A stretch of DNA of 64,000 bases, taken from positions 102,348,796-102,412,795 of the forward strand of contig NC_081412.1 of the NCBI RefSeq assembly GCF_030272615.1, given 5' to 3'. The first letter of the stretch is position 1. Every line of letters begins with the position of its first letter. Below the pieces are notes generated by a model. The model saw only the letters and a list, made by a program, of their open reading frames with translations. It had not been told where the DNA came from and searched no databases. This document shows, piece after piece, positions 42,591-53,126 of the stretch. The translations under genes were made by a program, and so were the position numbers. The stretch is from Cryptomeria japonica. Taxonomy: Eukaryota; Streptophyta; Pinopsida; Cupressales; Cupressaceae.

Positions 42591-43979
42591 AGATAGGTTG
42601 AACGAGTCTTCAAAAGTTCCCTCCAATTCCCTCCAAGAATTTTTTCATCAACTTTCCATTATCCCTAACTTTTCAACATGGACATTGGAGAAGATAAGGC
42701 TTTTAAATTTGCCTTTATCAAAGGATATTTATAAAATAAAAAGGCTTTGGGATAAAACACTACGATCAATACCTTATCAACTATTATAGAAACAATTTAA
42801 GCTCTAGGAGAATGACACAAATTAAAACTTTGACCCTTAAATTATCTTGGAAACAAACCATTAAATGCTTCCTTTTTGAAATAACAAAATTAAAATAAAA
42901 AGGCAACTTAAGGCAAGACTGAAATTGGTCAATAGTTATACATTGACACTTGGATGGCTCTTAGTAGCCGATATTTTTGACATAATTTTACTCTAATACA
43001 TGTATGCTTTTGATGAGAGATTTATGATGAGATCTCCTTTTGTTGGTGGTGATGCTATGAGATGTTTTTACGATGACTTATTGCCTATGCAAGATATATG
43101 CTTTTGTTGATTTGATATGCATGATAGGTGATTGATCTGATATGTCATGATGATACTTTTATTTATGATAATATATGGATGCAATTGATTTTATATATGA
43201 TGATTTATGATAATGTACAGATGCATGTGTTTGATGTATGGATGCAGATTTTTTTTCGTATGATGCTTATGTTGATTTTGATTGATGTAATGATGTTTTT
43301 TTTGGATTAAATTCATATGTTGATAATTTTTTGATGAAGGATGATGTTATTAATGCTATATGATAATGTTGATATAATGAATGGTATGTGATAAATGCAA
43401 TGATTGTTTTTGATAAAAGGATAAAATGTAATGTGTTTATGATATTAATGCAATGAGTGATAAGAATGATGTAAATGTAAGGATGAGATAAATGATGTAA
43501 AATAATGATATGATGGTATGTAATAATGAATATGATGATGAATGATGTAATGAATGATATGATGATATGCAAATGATTCTAAATGAAAATTGACATTTAA
43601 TGATGATATGTGTAATAATGATATAATGACTGAGATAAATGATGATATGTGTAATAATGATATGATGAATGAGATAAATGAGATAAATGATGATATGTGT
43701 AATAATGATATGGTGAATGAGATAAATGATGATATGATGAATGAGAGAAAATATGAATGATGAATGATGATATGCAAATGATCTTAAAATATAAATAAAT
43801 GCATCTATTGTTGAAATGAAAATGATTACAATGATCATAATGATCATGAATACAAATGATTCTATAATGATTAATATAATGATATTTAATAATGAGATGT
43901 ATGAATGCAAATGTGAATGGTCCTTAAAAAAAGTGATGCATCTATCTTTAATGTGGTGAAATATGAATGAGAGATCAAG
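42591..43979. other. AT-rich non-coding stretch with ATGATG-type simple repeats
   Basis: No gene supported. From about 43020 to 43900 nearly all sequence is a degenerate mixture of GATGATATG, AATGATG and GATAAATG words. Long frames on the - strand here (rich in I, S, H) are an effect of this repeat and are not called. An ordered tandem repeat lies at 43602-43745. Confidence 0.6.
43602..43745 (+). repeat. 39 bp tandem repeat, three to four units
   Basis: Units begin GATGATATG at 43602, 43641, 43689 and 43728. Periods are 39, 48 and 39; the second unit has an extra GAGATAAAT. Each full unit contains GTGTAATAATGATAT. Confidence 0.8.
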
Positions 43980-44572
43980 AGGAAAACTACCCTTTCCCTC
44001 CAAGGAGAGATGAGAGTTTCACTACGGATTTCCCTTCAAACACTTTTCACCTAGTTACATTGGAAGAGGAGAGGAGAATTCACTAGATTCAACCTCCAAA
44101 GATGAAGATAGAATTATGAGTGAAATGGGAATGATAAGCTAATCCCCTCTTCCTATTTGAAATGGAAAGGAAATGATTGAATTATGTAGTGCAAAAGTGA
44201 CAAAGAACTGATTATAACTTAAGATTGAAATATGGGATGAAGTTGTGCATGTGGATCTGGCAGTAATATGTCAAGATGAAGTTGCCCTGTGAATTTGAGG
44301 AAAAGTTGCCCAGACCATGGTGGGAATGTACACGGTCCTCCGAAAAATCTGCAAAATGAAAAGGGTTTTTCCGCCTCTGCAAATGGAGCCTACATCTGAA
44401 AGTACAGTTGCGCACATGCAACCTACACACAAAAAAGAGAGGAAAATGGGTTGGGGTTGGGGGTTTTCTTTAGGTCAAACCCCAGTTTTGGAATTAACCA
44501 AGTAATGAAAGAAAGTACTTGCAAATAGATATGAATGAAAGATCGAATTGCAAACCACCTCAAGGGAGGTTG
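43980..44572 (-). repeat. E9: gypsy LTR-like stretch, - strand, related to the E12 LTR
   Basis: On the - strand the order GGTTAATTCCAAAACTGGGG, TTTGACCTAAAG, TGTGTGTAGGTTGCA, TTTTTCGGAGGACCGTG and CAACTTTTCCTCAAATT matches 51376-51590 of the E12 LTR, with many differences. Left of about 43980 the similarity fades into simple repeats; on the right an E5-family LTR begins at 44573. It is an old relative of E12, in the opposite orientation. Confidence 0.65.
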
Positions 44573-45495
44573 TGTTGGCAATTGACACTCATTGGATTCA
44601 TATGTTGTCATTGATGGCAACAAGATTCATTAGGCATCATACACTGGCATATATTGGCATTAGGAGGCATACATCGACAAACATCGACATTGTGTATTCA
44701 AGGTCACAACCGACACCAGCACCGACATCCAGCACTTCAGTGAAGCTGACATCAATCTAGGATCCGAAGGAAGCTTTATTTGTAAAATCATTTTGTAATT
44801 ATTGTATTAGGCCGACATTGTATATCTTTTTTAATGTACTGTAAGCCGACATAAGGCATATTGTTTGTGAGGGTATATAGATCAGTTTGTTAAGGTCATT
44901 ATGACATGAGAGATTATAAGGAGGATATAGGAGAATGTGTAATGCCAAGGATATGTATGTAGATCATTTGTATGTGAATGTTATATCATGCAATGATCTG
45001 TAGATGGTTTATAAATCATTCTTGGAGGAAAGGAGATACCGGTAGAAGTGATCAGGGTTTATGAACCAGTATAGAGTAGAGCTATAACCAGAACTCTTTT
45101 TGGCATTGCAGATGCATTTTGTGAGTTGATTATTACTATTTTATCTCAGTAGAAGTTTGTAGTCAGTGAGACTCTTTTTGTGATGAGCAGTGTGCTTTAG
45201 GCAGTGTGCCTTCCTGCATGTGCAGACCCTCATACTATGTACTATCTTTCATATAGCCAGTGAATTGATATTGTGGGTCACAAATCCCACCTTGGTTTTT
45301 CCTCTTTGAGGTTTTCCACATATAAATTCTGTGTGTTATGGTGTTCATTTATGTGGATGGTTTATTTACTTCAAGTTATATGCTTCTTCATTTACCAGTT
45401 TATATGTGTATGTTATAAAAGGGTAAAATCATATGTTACCAGCAAAACACCGATTCACCCTCCCCCCCCCCTCTCAGTGTTCTTGGATCCCAACA
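44573..45495 (+). repeat. E5-family LTR, first of a tandem pair
   Basis: TGTTGGCAATTG to GATCCCAACA, 923 bases, matching 35030-35961 throughout, including GATCATTTGTATGTGAATG and the terminal C-tract. It is not preceded by the usual polypurine tract, so it is a 5' or solo LTR. It sits in E9. Confidence 0.85.
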
Positions 45496-45501
45496 ATTGG
45501 T

Positions 45502-46064
45502 TGTTGTCAATTGACACTTATTGGATTCATTTTATTTTCATTGATGACAACAAGATCTGATGGAAGTCACAAACCGACACTAGGAGGCATATACTGGCAG
45601 ATATTGGTATTGGAAGCATTCAGGGCTACATCGGCACCGGCATCAATACATCAAGGAAGCCGATATCAAGGAAGATTTATTTAGTAAATCATTTTGTAAT
45701 TATTGTTGAGGCCAACATTAAATATCTTTTGTAAATACATTGTAAGCCGACATAAGGCATATCATGTGTAATAGGTATATAAGTCAGTTTGCTATGTCAA
45801 TTTAGTATGATGGTATGATGGAATAGATGATAGACATATATAGGTATAGTAGAACTGTCTAATGCAAAATATATATATGGAGATCATTTTTTGTATGCGA
45901 ACAATATATCATGCAATGATCTATAGATAGCTTGAAAAGTATTCTTGGAGGAAAAGTAATACATGTAATAGTTCAAGTTTGTGAACCGGTACAGAGCAAA
46001 ACCAAAACCAAAACTCTATTTGGCATAGCAAATGCATTTCTGAGTTCATTTTTCAATAGTTTAC
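45502..46064 (+). repeat. E5-family LTR, second of the pair, right end missing
   Basis: It starts TGTTGTCAATTGACAC six bases after the first LTR and follows the same sequence (AGATCATT, ATCATGCAATGATCT, TTGGAGG) until about 46060, where the E11 LTR starts. The six bases between the two LTRs, ATTGGT, equal the start of the copia primer region. Confidence 0.75.
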
Positions 46065-47133
46065 TATAGACACTTAAAAATTTTAATTATTTTTAATTCC
46101 TCGCATAATTAACTATGTTAATTCAAATTCCTCTTAATATTAATTAAATATAATTAATATTGTCACTATAGCATATGATTGATTTATTTAATAAATAAAT
46201 CCCTTTCTTTATTCTTCTAAAAAATCAAATCCTCACAAATCTTCCTCTTAGCTCAATTAATTAGTTAACCTACATGATTCCTACAAATCATCTTCTTAAT
46301 TCATTCTTCTAGAAACTCCCTAAACTCACTTAACATTATTCTTCTAATTTTTTATTCCCTCCACTCATTCTCTCTCCTAGTCAAATTCTCCTACAAGTAT
46401 TAATCCCACCTAACATTTCCTCTAATTTCCCTCCTAATGAGTTGTTAATGGTTAATCAGCATGATTAGCCACAAAGTCAACTCTTTGTCCTTTTCATCCA
46501 GCCACTAGCTTTAAATGCTCTTTTCCTAGGTGAATGTAAGATTTTCGAAATCACACATTCCTCTAGGCATCTCCTCTCCCAAGGAATTTTTAATTTCTTT
46601 TTATTCCTCCAATCCCCATGATATCCTTTTTTGGAGAATTTTTAATTCCTCCAATGCATCTTGTGGAGTGTGGAGATACAAAATGCCTTTAACGCATATT
46701 TCTTGGTCTCCACACCCTCTCTTGGACCTTGTGTGAGCTCACAAGTAAATCTTAGCCCTTCATCTCGAATTCATCCTAGCCATCCATTTTCCTCTCCTCT
46801 TCCTATAAAATAGGGCTCCATCCCTTCATTCAAAACATCTTGAAATCTAGTAAATTTATGCTGTCCTTTTGAGCCCAGGAAATCATCTTATCCTTATCAT
46901 TTTTCAAATCCATTCCATTTGTGCACAACATTGGAGAGCCATCCACATCCAGCAATCAAAGGAGCACATCAAGTGGAGCATTGTCAAGGGGCGCCTTCAC
47001 TTCATCAAGCTCAATCCGAAAGAGAAGGTAAAATAGCAAGGTGAAATGGTCTTTTAATGATATTTTAGCATTCTGCATATTTATTTCGTTATGTTTTGAT
47101 CATTTGACCTTCAAATTTGTTTTCCCCTCTTCA
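46065..47133 (+). repeat. E11 5' LTR
   Basis: It starts TATAGACACTTAAAA (TG of the usual TGTAGACAC changed) and ends CCCCTCTTCA before the primer site, about 1070 bases. AT-rich TTAATTAAATATAATTAAT blocks occur near the start, as in E3 and E4. A TATA box is at 46804. The start is inferred from its likeness to the E3 LTR start. Confidence 0.65.
46804..46810 (+). promoter_or_regulatory. Putative TATA box of the E11 LTR
   Basis: TATAAAA in TTCCTATAAAATAGGGC, about 740 bases into the LTR, the same relative place as in E4. Confidence 0.5.
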
Positions 47134-47136
47134 TTT

Positions 47137-47155
47137 TGGCATGCTTGGTGGGACC
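47137..47155 (+). other. E11 primer-binding-site-like sequence
   Basis: TGGCATGCTTGGTGGGACC begins four bases after the LTR end. The tRNA was not assigned. The E4 site is similar in its first part. Confidence 0.5.
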
Positions 47156-47450
47156 CATGTCCCTAAGAACTAATGTTTTTTTTAGGTTTTTGTGAGTTGT
47201 GAGACAGGTTCCAGAATAGTGCGATTGTAGAAAAAAAAAAAGGTTTTTTTTTTTGCAGGTTCCAGAATAGCAGCTCTGTATTTCTGCACAACAACTTCTT
47301 TTCTATTTCTGTTGTGTTTTTGTTTCTATTCTTTTTCTGTTTCAGTTTCAGCATGATAGCTCTGCGATTAGTGCGAGCATTTTTGTGGGAATTTGAATTC
47401 TTGTTATCCGATCTGTTATTTGCTCTGTTATCTGCTATGTTTAATTATAA

Positions 47451-48700
47451 TCTGTGTGAAAGTAGGAGAGTATGCTCTTGTCTATATAGACAATCAGAAA
47501 TCCAGACCTTTCACTTTTATATTCTATTTAGCGCGACTGTATGCTCTGACCGCAAGAAAGTGTGAAAATAGGAGAGTATGCTCTTGTCTATCTAGACAAT
47601 CAGAAATCTGGACCTTTGACACTTTTCTATCTGTTTAGTGCTACTGTCTGCTCTGTTAATCTCTCGGAAATTTTAGGTGCTAACTGTAGTCTGCATTTTT
47701 TTTTTTTTTCATTTCTTGTTATCTGCTCTATTTAAAGATAATTTGTCTGACCGCAGGAAAGTGTGAAAGTAGGAGATTATGCTCTTGTTTATCTAGACAA
47801 TCAGAAATGTGGACCTTTGACATTTTTTTTTTATTCTGTTAAATTTAGGGTTTCTGCTATGTTAAATCTAGGGTTTATGTCTGCTATGTTAAATCTAAGG
47901 TTTAAAAAAAAAAATTCTATTTTTTTGCCATATCTTCTTTATCTCGACTCTATTTTCCTCCAAACTTCACTAGATTCTCCGCATTGTCATTTTCCACATT
48001 TCCTTCCTTTGAGGCCTTATCCCAAAAATCCACTTTTTGAAGCCCAAAATCTCATATTTCTCTATTTTTAGGGTTTGTCATAACTCCTTCCCCTTTTATC
48101 CAATCACCTCCACATTTTTCTCATATTATCCATCTCCAACTTTTGCTTCTTTGTCCCTCTTGGACAAATTTTCCCATTCCTTCATCTCTCCTCCAGAATC
48201 CCCATTTTTCGCTTGCCTATCCCTTCAAAAGTGGCAAAAACCTAGTCAAACCCCATTTACCCATCAAAGCTTTCTTCAAATCCACATTTTTCATTAGTAA
48301 AAAAGTTTTTATTCATGTTTTTCTATTCATTCCCAAAAAATAAAAAAAAATTAATATTTTTGTCATTTTATTGTTTTTTGAAGGATGCTTGTTGAAGACT
48401 CTATTTTTCCAAACTACTAATCAAGTTGTTTTGCAAGATGCTTGTTGAAGACTCTGTTTTTCCAAACTACTAATCAAGTTGTTTTGCAAGACGCTTTTTG
48501 AAGACTCCATTTTTCAAACTACTAATCAAGTGGTTTTGCAGGTTGCCTAGGTAATTCAACCAAATATTGTGCATTTATTTAAATTAGGCACCTAGATATT
48601 AATTAAAATGGAATGAACCATTGTCTTATGTATCTTTAAGAAAAGCGTAAAGGTAGGAAAGTATGCTCTCGTCTTACTAGACGATCATAAATCCAGACTC
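47451..48700 (+). repeat. Four dispersed copies of a hairpin unit in the E11 leader
   Basis: A unit of about 60 bases (AGGAGAGTATGCTC, a stem-loop, then CAGAAATCCAGACC) occurs at about 47451-47515, 47560-47620, 47758-47820 and 48642-48700. The stem-loop is TTGTCTATATAGACAA, TTGTCTATCTAGACAA, TTGTTTATCTAGACAA and TCGTCTTACTAGACGA. The third copy keeps pairing through G-U; the fourth has a T-A pair changed to C-G on both sides. This supports selection for an RNA hairpin at some time. Confidence 0.8.
48384..48541 (+). repeat. 53 bp minisatellite, three units
   Basis: Units start GATGCTTGTTGAAGACTC at 48384 and 48437, and GACGCTTTTTGAAGACTC at 48490. Each ends AACTACTAATCAAG followed by TTTTGCA. 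The first two are nearly identical; the third has more changes. Confidence 0.9.
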
Positions 48701-49764
48701 TCCAACCTTTTCTTGTTTGATTGCGTGTTTACCTCTAGCGGGCCTGCCCTCCCAACTTGCTCTTTAAGAAGGTAAGAGGGGAATGACCCAAGTGAGTACA
48801 CCCGGACCTGGGGTTCCCAACTCACTATAATAAATAGGCCATTGACTACGAAAGGGTTAATGGTTGGGGCTATATGAGAGTTTACTCTCACATTGGGTGC
48901 TTAGTAGGATCCTAGAGATCTTAATCACACTTGCGTGACTACTAAGTTCTTGGTGCTTCGTTGGGCTATAAGCCTCAATTGTGCTTGCGCAATTTTGAAG
49001 GGTAGCTCCTAATGGGAAGACTTACTAAACACCTTGCTCATAGTGGCCAAAAACCTTCTAGTCACTGGTGCAGGAGGTCGGACCTCTGAAGTGGCCCATA
49101 TTCTTATGGCCCTTAGTAGAGACACAAAGTTCGCCATGAGGAGTTTTCATGGGAATTGATGCTTGGCTGCCCCGAAAAGTGAGTGTCGTGGAGGGGAGCC
49201 AGTGGGGTCAAGCATCTAAGTGTCCGCTCTGGGTAAGCATAGATGGGAAACCAATTGGGATTCAATGACTATTGTCCTTGCCAGCCTTAAGAATGTTGTA
49301 TATGAGCATGAGTGTCTTTGATATAATATGCATTTGATCACTATGTTTGCTTTGTTTGATACATACTTGCCAAGAGTAGACTAAAAACACATCACTATCC
49401 TCAAACACTTTGCAAAAACATTTGTCAAGACACAAACAATTGTCCAAGTCATTACCCACGCAAAGTCCAAAATTGCGTCAAAACTCTGTCCGTCCCATTT
49501 TTCATAAGCCTAAGAGAGAAGCTAAGAGTTTGTCATCTCCATCAACATTCAAGTTTGTCCTTTGAAACACCAACTATCATCCAAATCAGAGTGGTCGTAT
49601 CCCTTCATACAACTTGCCATTCGAATCGATCCTTCATATTCATACCAAAGACAACCTAGTCATCAAGTTTCTTCTAAAACCATACCTCCTCCATCAATCA
49701 TCCTCAAATTTTCTAAGTCCTTTCCTCACAAATTTCTTAAGTCATTTCATCACAAATATCGTGT

Positions 49765-50715
49765 ATGGTCGCAACTCGATCCCAAAAGAAAAAGATGGTT
49801 GAACAACAATATGGCATGTCGGACATTGATGTCCTATATGAAGATCCCACGCAAGATCATACACAAAGTGGGCAACCTAGCGATCAAGATCAAAGTCAAA
49901 ATCTTGACATGGTTAACCAAGATGAACTTTGTTCGGAAGTGCAAACTTTCCTAGCGGATTCTTATAACCAAGAGATGATGGAAAAGTTTATTAAACACAA
50001 TCCTACTGCACTTCTGAAAACTCTCCTTGAACATGGAGCTCAACTTCCACCTGAATTTAATAGATCTACTCTCACCCAACAACCACAAGGAGACCTCGCT
50101 CCCACACAAAGTGCTGCACCTACTATTCAAACTCAATCAATTGCAGCCCCATCAATCATCCAGGCTCAATCAATGCCACCCGCGGTACCTCCCACCATGG
50201 TCTCCATCCCAACTTCCTCCTCCTTACCATCCATACCACTATCAAATCCGATCTCATCCATTCTCCAACAAACTTCTATACCACCTCCTTCTATTCAACC
50301 ACAAATATCTATTCCACAAACTTCCCTTCCTCCCAACAATGTCACAAATTTTATCTGGGCCATATTCAATCCCGTCACAATAGTTGGCGGACCGCAACCA
50401 ACTATCCCTCAAACCCCAGCGACATCAATCATCACATCCCACATTCCCACCTCCTCATCATATCAATATATTGGTGGTGGTGCACCTTCTTTGGTTCATC
50501 CAATTCTTGGGGCAAATACAATTCATCAATATCAAAGTCCACAACAAGACCTCATCAAGGAAACTCAAGACATGAAGAATATCATCAAGGACATGAAACA
50601 AATGACTAATAAAAGGAAAACTTACTCGTTTGAAGAGTTTTACCCTTGTCCTTACGAGCCGTCTATATCAGTTGCACCATATCCCCCAGGATTTGAGATT
50701 CCTAAATTCACCAAG
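49765..50715 (+). pseudogene. gag: E11 Gag, N-terminal part, interrupted by E12
   Basis: The start is MVATRSQKKKMVEQQ at 49765, a usual opening for Tat-type Gag. It is followed by an acidic helix (SEVQTFLADSYNQEMMEKFI), a long Q/P/S/T-rich linker (residues about 110-235), a second helix (IKETQDMKNIIKDMKQM) and PYPPGFEIPKFTK, where the capsid domain begins. At that point E12 is inserted. The next codons (YEGKGDP) follow directly after E12 at 58573, in frame once the CCAAG duplication is counted once. This shows the insertion broke a coding gene. Confidence 0.9.
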
Positions 50716-51946
50716 TGTAGCGTCCTAAAATTGTGACACTTGCAATTTCGACTGCATTTCGGTCTTCACGATGGTGACGCAACACGCAACCTGAATGGAG
50801 ACCCCGAAACCTGATTATGACACCAAAAACTGCATTTTCTTGCACCCTGGCCTAAACCTCCTTTGCACCCTGCTGTCCCGGGAGGTGGGACCGGAGCGCC
50901 CAGTGCCCTGGTCCTTCAGGACTAGGGCGCCCAGCGCCCTGGTCCCTGGGTCCTATTTTGGGCCCGGTCTCTTTTGGACTTCGGGTCTTTATGTTTGCAA
51001 ATTGGAAAATTATCTTTCCTGGTCGGCCTAAGGTCGGGAAAATCAGTCTATCAGCCCTAAATGACAAGTATATAAACTCCATTTTTCTCTCCCATTTGGG
51101 GTAGAGGAAATAGAAGGAGGACATATGTGCACAAGCGTGGAAACTATACTCAAGCATTCAAGCATTCAAGCATTCATTCCAAGTCTCCATTCAAGGCTAA
51201 GTGTTGCATTCAAGACAAGGATTCAACCATTGAAGAGGAGATCACTTACTACATGCTACATACAACATACAACAAACAACAACATCTATACCTTCGCACA
51301 TAAGGATACAAACATCCTTACAACAAGGTATTAGTACTTGTTTTACATTACATTTACAGCAATTTCTCATTTCTTGGTTAATTCCAAAACCGGGGTTTGA
51401 CCTAAAGGCAAACCCCTAATCCCTAACCCCCCAATCGTCTTCGCTTTTCTGTGTGTAGGTTGCAGGTACGCGACTGAAATTGAAGATCTGGAATCCTTGT
51501 GCAGAGACAAACAGATCCCCCTTCGTTTCGCAAATTTTTCGGAGGACCGTGGTGCTCGGGCGCCATCGTCCTGGCAACTTTTGCTCAAATTTGCAGGACA
51601 GCGCCGTATCGACATTTTACTGCTAATTCCAGGTCCGCAGCTTCATCCTATATCCCTATCTCAGTTTATAAGCGAATCTTTGTCACTTTCTATGCATTCC
51701 TAGCTTAATTCTTCTATCAACCTTCTTTACAAAAGAGGGTAGCCTTGTTGTCTTAACCCTTGAAACTCATTTAGCATCCAACCTTGCCTTGTGTGGGATT
51801 GGATCTTGTGGGTTTCAACCCCTCTTTTGAATGTAAAGTCTCTCCCTTAAGTGAAAACCATCAACCCTAGAGACTCTCCCTTCTCTCTCCTCAGAGTTGG
51901 AAGAGGGGAGAGCAACTAGGGTTCGATCGCGATTTTTCGCTTTACA
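50716..51946 (+). repeat. E12 5' LTR
   Basis: TGTAGCGTCCTA to CGCTTTACA. It holds a GC-rich module (AGCGCCCTGGTCC words, 50890-50950), a TATA box at 51069, a triplicated CAAGCATT word (51151-51180), a possible intron (GT 51328 to AG 51458) and the GGAGGACCGTG hairpin (51541-51571). Confidence 0.95.
51069..51076 (+). promoter_or_regulatory. TATA box of the E12 5' LTR
   Basis: TATATAAA in ACAAGTATATAAACTCC, 353 bases into the LTR. The same sequence is at 57690-57697 in the 3' LTR. The strong TATA and intact LTR make this the best promoter candidate in the window. Confidence 0.65.
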
Positions 51947-51949
51947 TTT

Positions 51950-51965
51950 TGGTGAACCCGACGTG
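51950..51965 (+). other. E12 primer binding site
   Basis: TGGTGAACCCGACGTG lies three bases after the LTR end. It begins with TGG as required to pair with a tRNA CCA end. The tRNA was not assigned. Confidence 0.7.
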
Positions 51966-53126
51966 AACATCCTTTCTGATTATTCATAATTAGATCTGAA
52001 AATTGGATTCCTTGATTACATTTCCATGTTTGATCTTTTGCAAATTTTAGAGGTTGATTGCATAAAAACCCTAAATTTTCTTTTTAAATAATTAAACTTG
52101 TGAAATGTTTAATTGTTGATGCTTGTTTCAGATCTACCCTTCTATTACAAATTGTCAATTCATATTTGTGCTTTAATTCTGAAAATTAAGTGGTTAAGTG
52201 TCAAAACCCTAATTTGTGAAACCCTCTTGATTCAACCTTTGTCTGACAATTTCACTGATCAAAACATCTCCAAATCAGCTGTAACTTTGGATTCCGCAAT
52301 AAAATCATAATATCTTTCATCCCTGAAAATTTGGAAAAAAGTTGCGAGGACCGTGTGCACTCCGAGCGCCATCGTCCCCGACATTTTTTCCGAAATTTCG
52401 GGAGCGAGATCTTACTGTATTTTTCTACTAAAATCCAGAATTTTGGCTGATTTTATCAATTTTAACACCTTCAAAATTACAGTCAAAGTTGGTCTAGCAA
52501 TTGCTTGGATTGAGGCTTCTAATCATTCAAAAATTGTTGAAATTGAAATTTGTGTCAAAATTGTGTTTCTTACTGTCCTAAATCTGAAAAGTGTGTTATC
52601 ATTCATTCGAAATTTCAGTGATTTATTCAAATTTTTACAATTTGTGACTTTTGAAATTAAGTGCTTAATTACAACAACTTTGATTTCCGCTTTCAGAAGT
52701 GAATTTTGCGTGAAATTGGGTCAATTTTCAAATTTCAAAACTTGCATTGCTGTTGGTATTCCCTCTAAAATCATAAAATTCAAAATTTCAATTTCCCTCT
52801 CTTTTTCAAAATTCAAATTTTGCATTTTTCGACAATCTTGGTAGGGTTCAATTTTGAGATTGCAACTTTAATTTGGCCTATCTACAGATCGTAAAATCAC
52901 TCAATTTTTTCAGGTTAGCTATAAAATCATCATAACTTTCATCCCTGCAAATTTCGAAAAAAGTTACGAGGACCGTGTGCACTCTGAGTGCACGGTCCCG
53001 GACATTTTTTTCGAAATTTCAGGAGATTGTCCTGATTGTATTTAACAGCTTAAATCTAGAAGATTGGCTGGTTTTACTGAAATTTGCTACCTCTAAAATT
53101 CAAAATCTTCTCTCTTTCTCTAGTGC
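51966..53126 (+). other. E12 leader with a 107 bp dispersed repeat
   Basis: No supported gene. A unit of about 107 bases starting ATAAAATCAT and ending GAAATTTC-GGAG occurs at about 52299-52405 and 52920-53028. Each contains GAGGACCGTGTGCACTC; in the second copy this is followed by GAGTGCACGGTCC, forming a strong hairpin. The same GGAGGACCGTG motif is in both LTRs. Confidence 0.7.

Larger units (their letters stand above)
47134..49764 (+). other. E11 leader (2.6 kb), structured, non-coding
   Basis: The leader begins with a primer-site-like TGGCATGCTTGGTGGGACC (47137-47155). It contains four copies of a hairpin unit (47451-48700), a 27 bp duplication around TCTGCTATGTTAAATCTA (about 47850-47902), a 53 bp tandem repeat (48384-48541), and a region of different, more balanced base composition at about 48720-49260 with many short inverted repeats (GAGAGTTTACTCTC, AATTGTGCTTGCGCAATT). 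No supported gene. Such long leaders usually carry packaging and translation signals; that role here is inference. Confidence 0.65.

Noticed and set aside
43267-44003. Long - strand frames rich in isoleucine, serine and histidine (up to 188 residues)
   Set aside because: They lie in ATGATG-type simple sequence; the composition follows from the repeat, and no domain or start context supports a gene.
49562-49954. + strand frames overlapping the start of E11 gag
   Set aside because: They are in other frames than gag and lack motifs; MVATRSQKKK at 49765 is the typical Gag start.
50852-51157. Frames within the E12 LTRs (for example 50852-51157 - and 51125-51334 +), repeated in both LTRs
   Set aside because: They are duplicated only because the LTR is duplicated; there is no coding signature.
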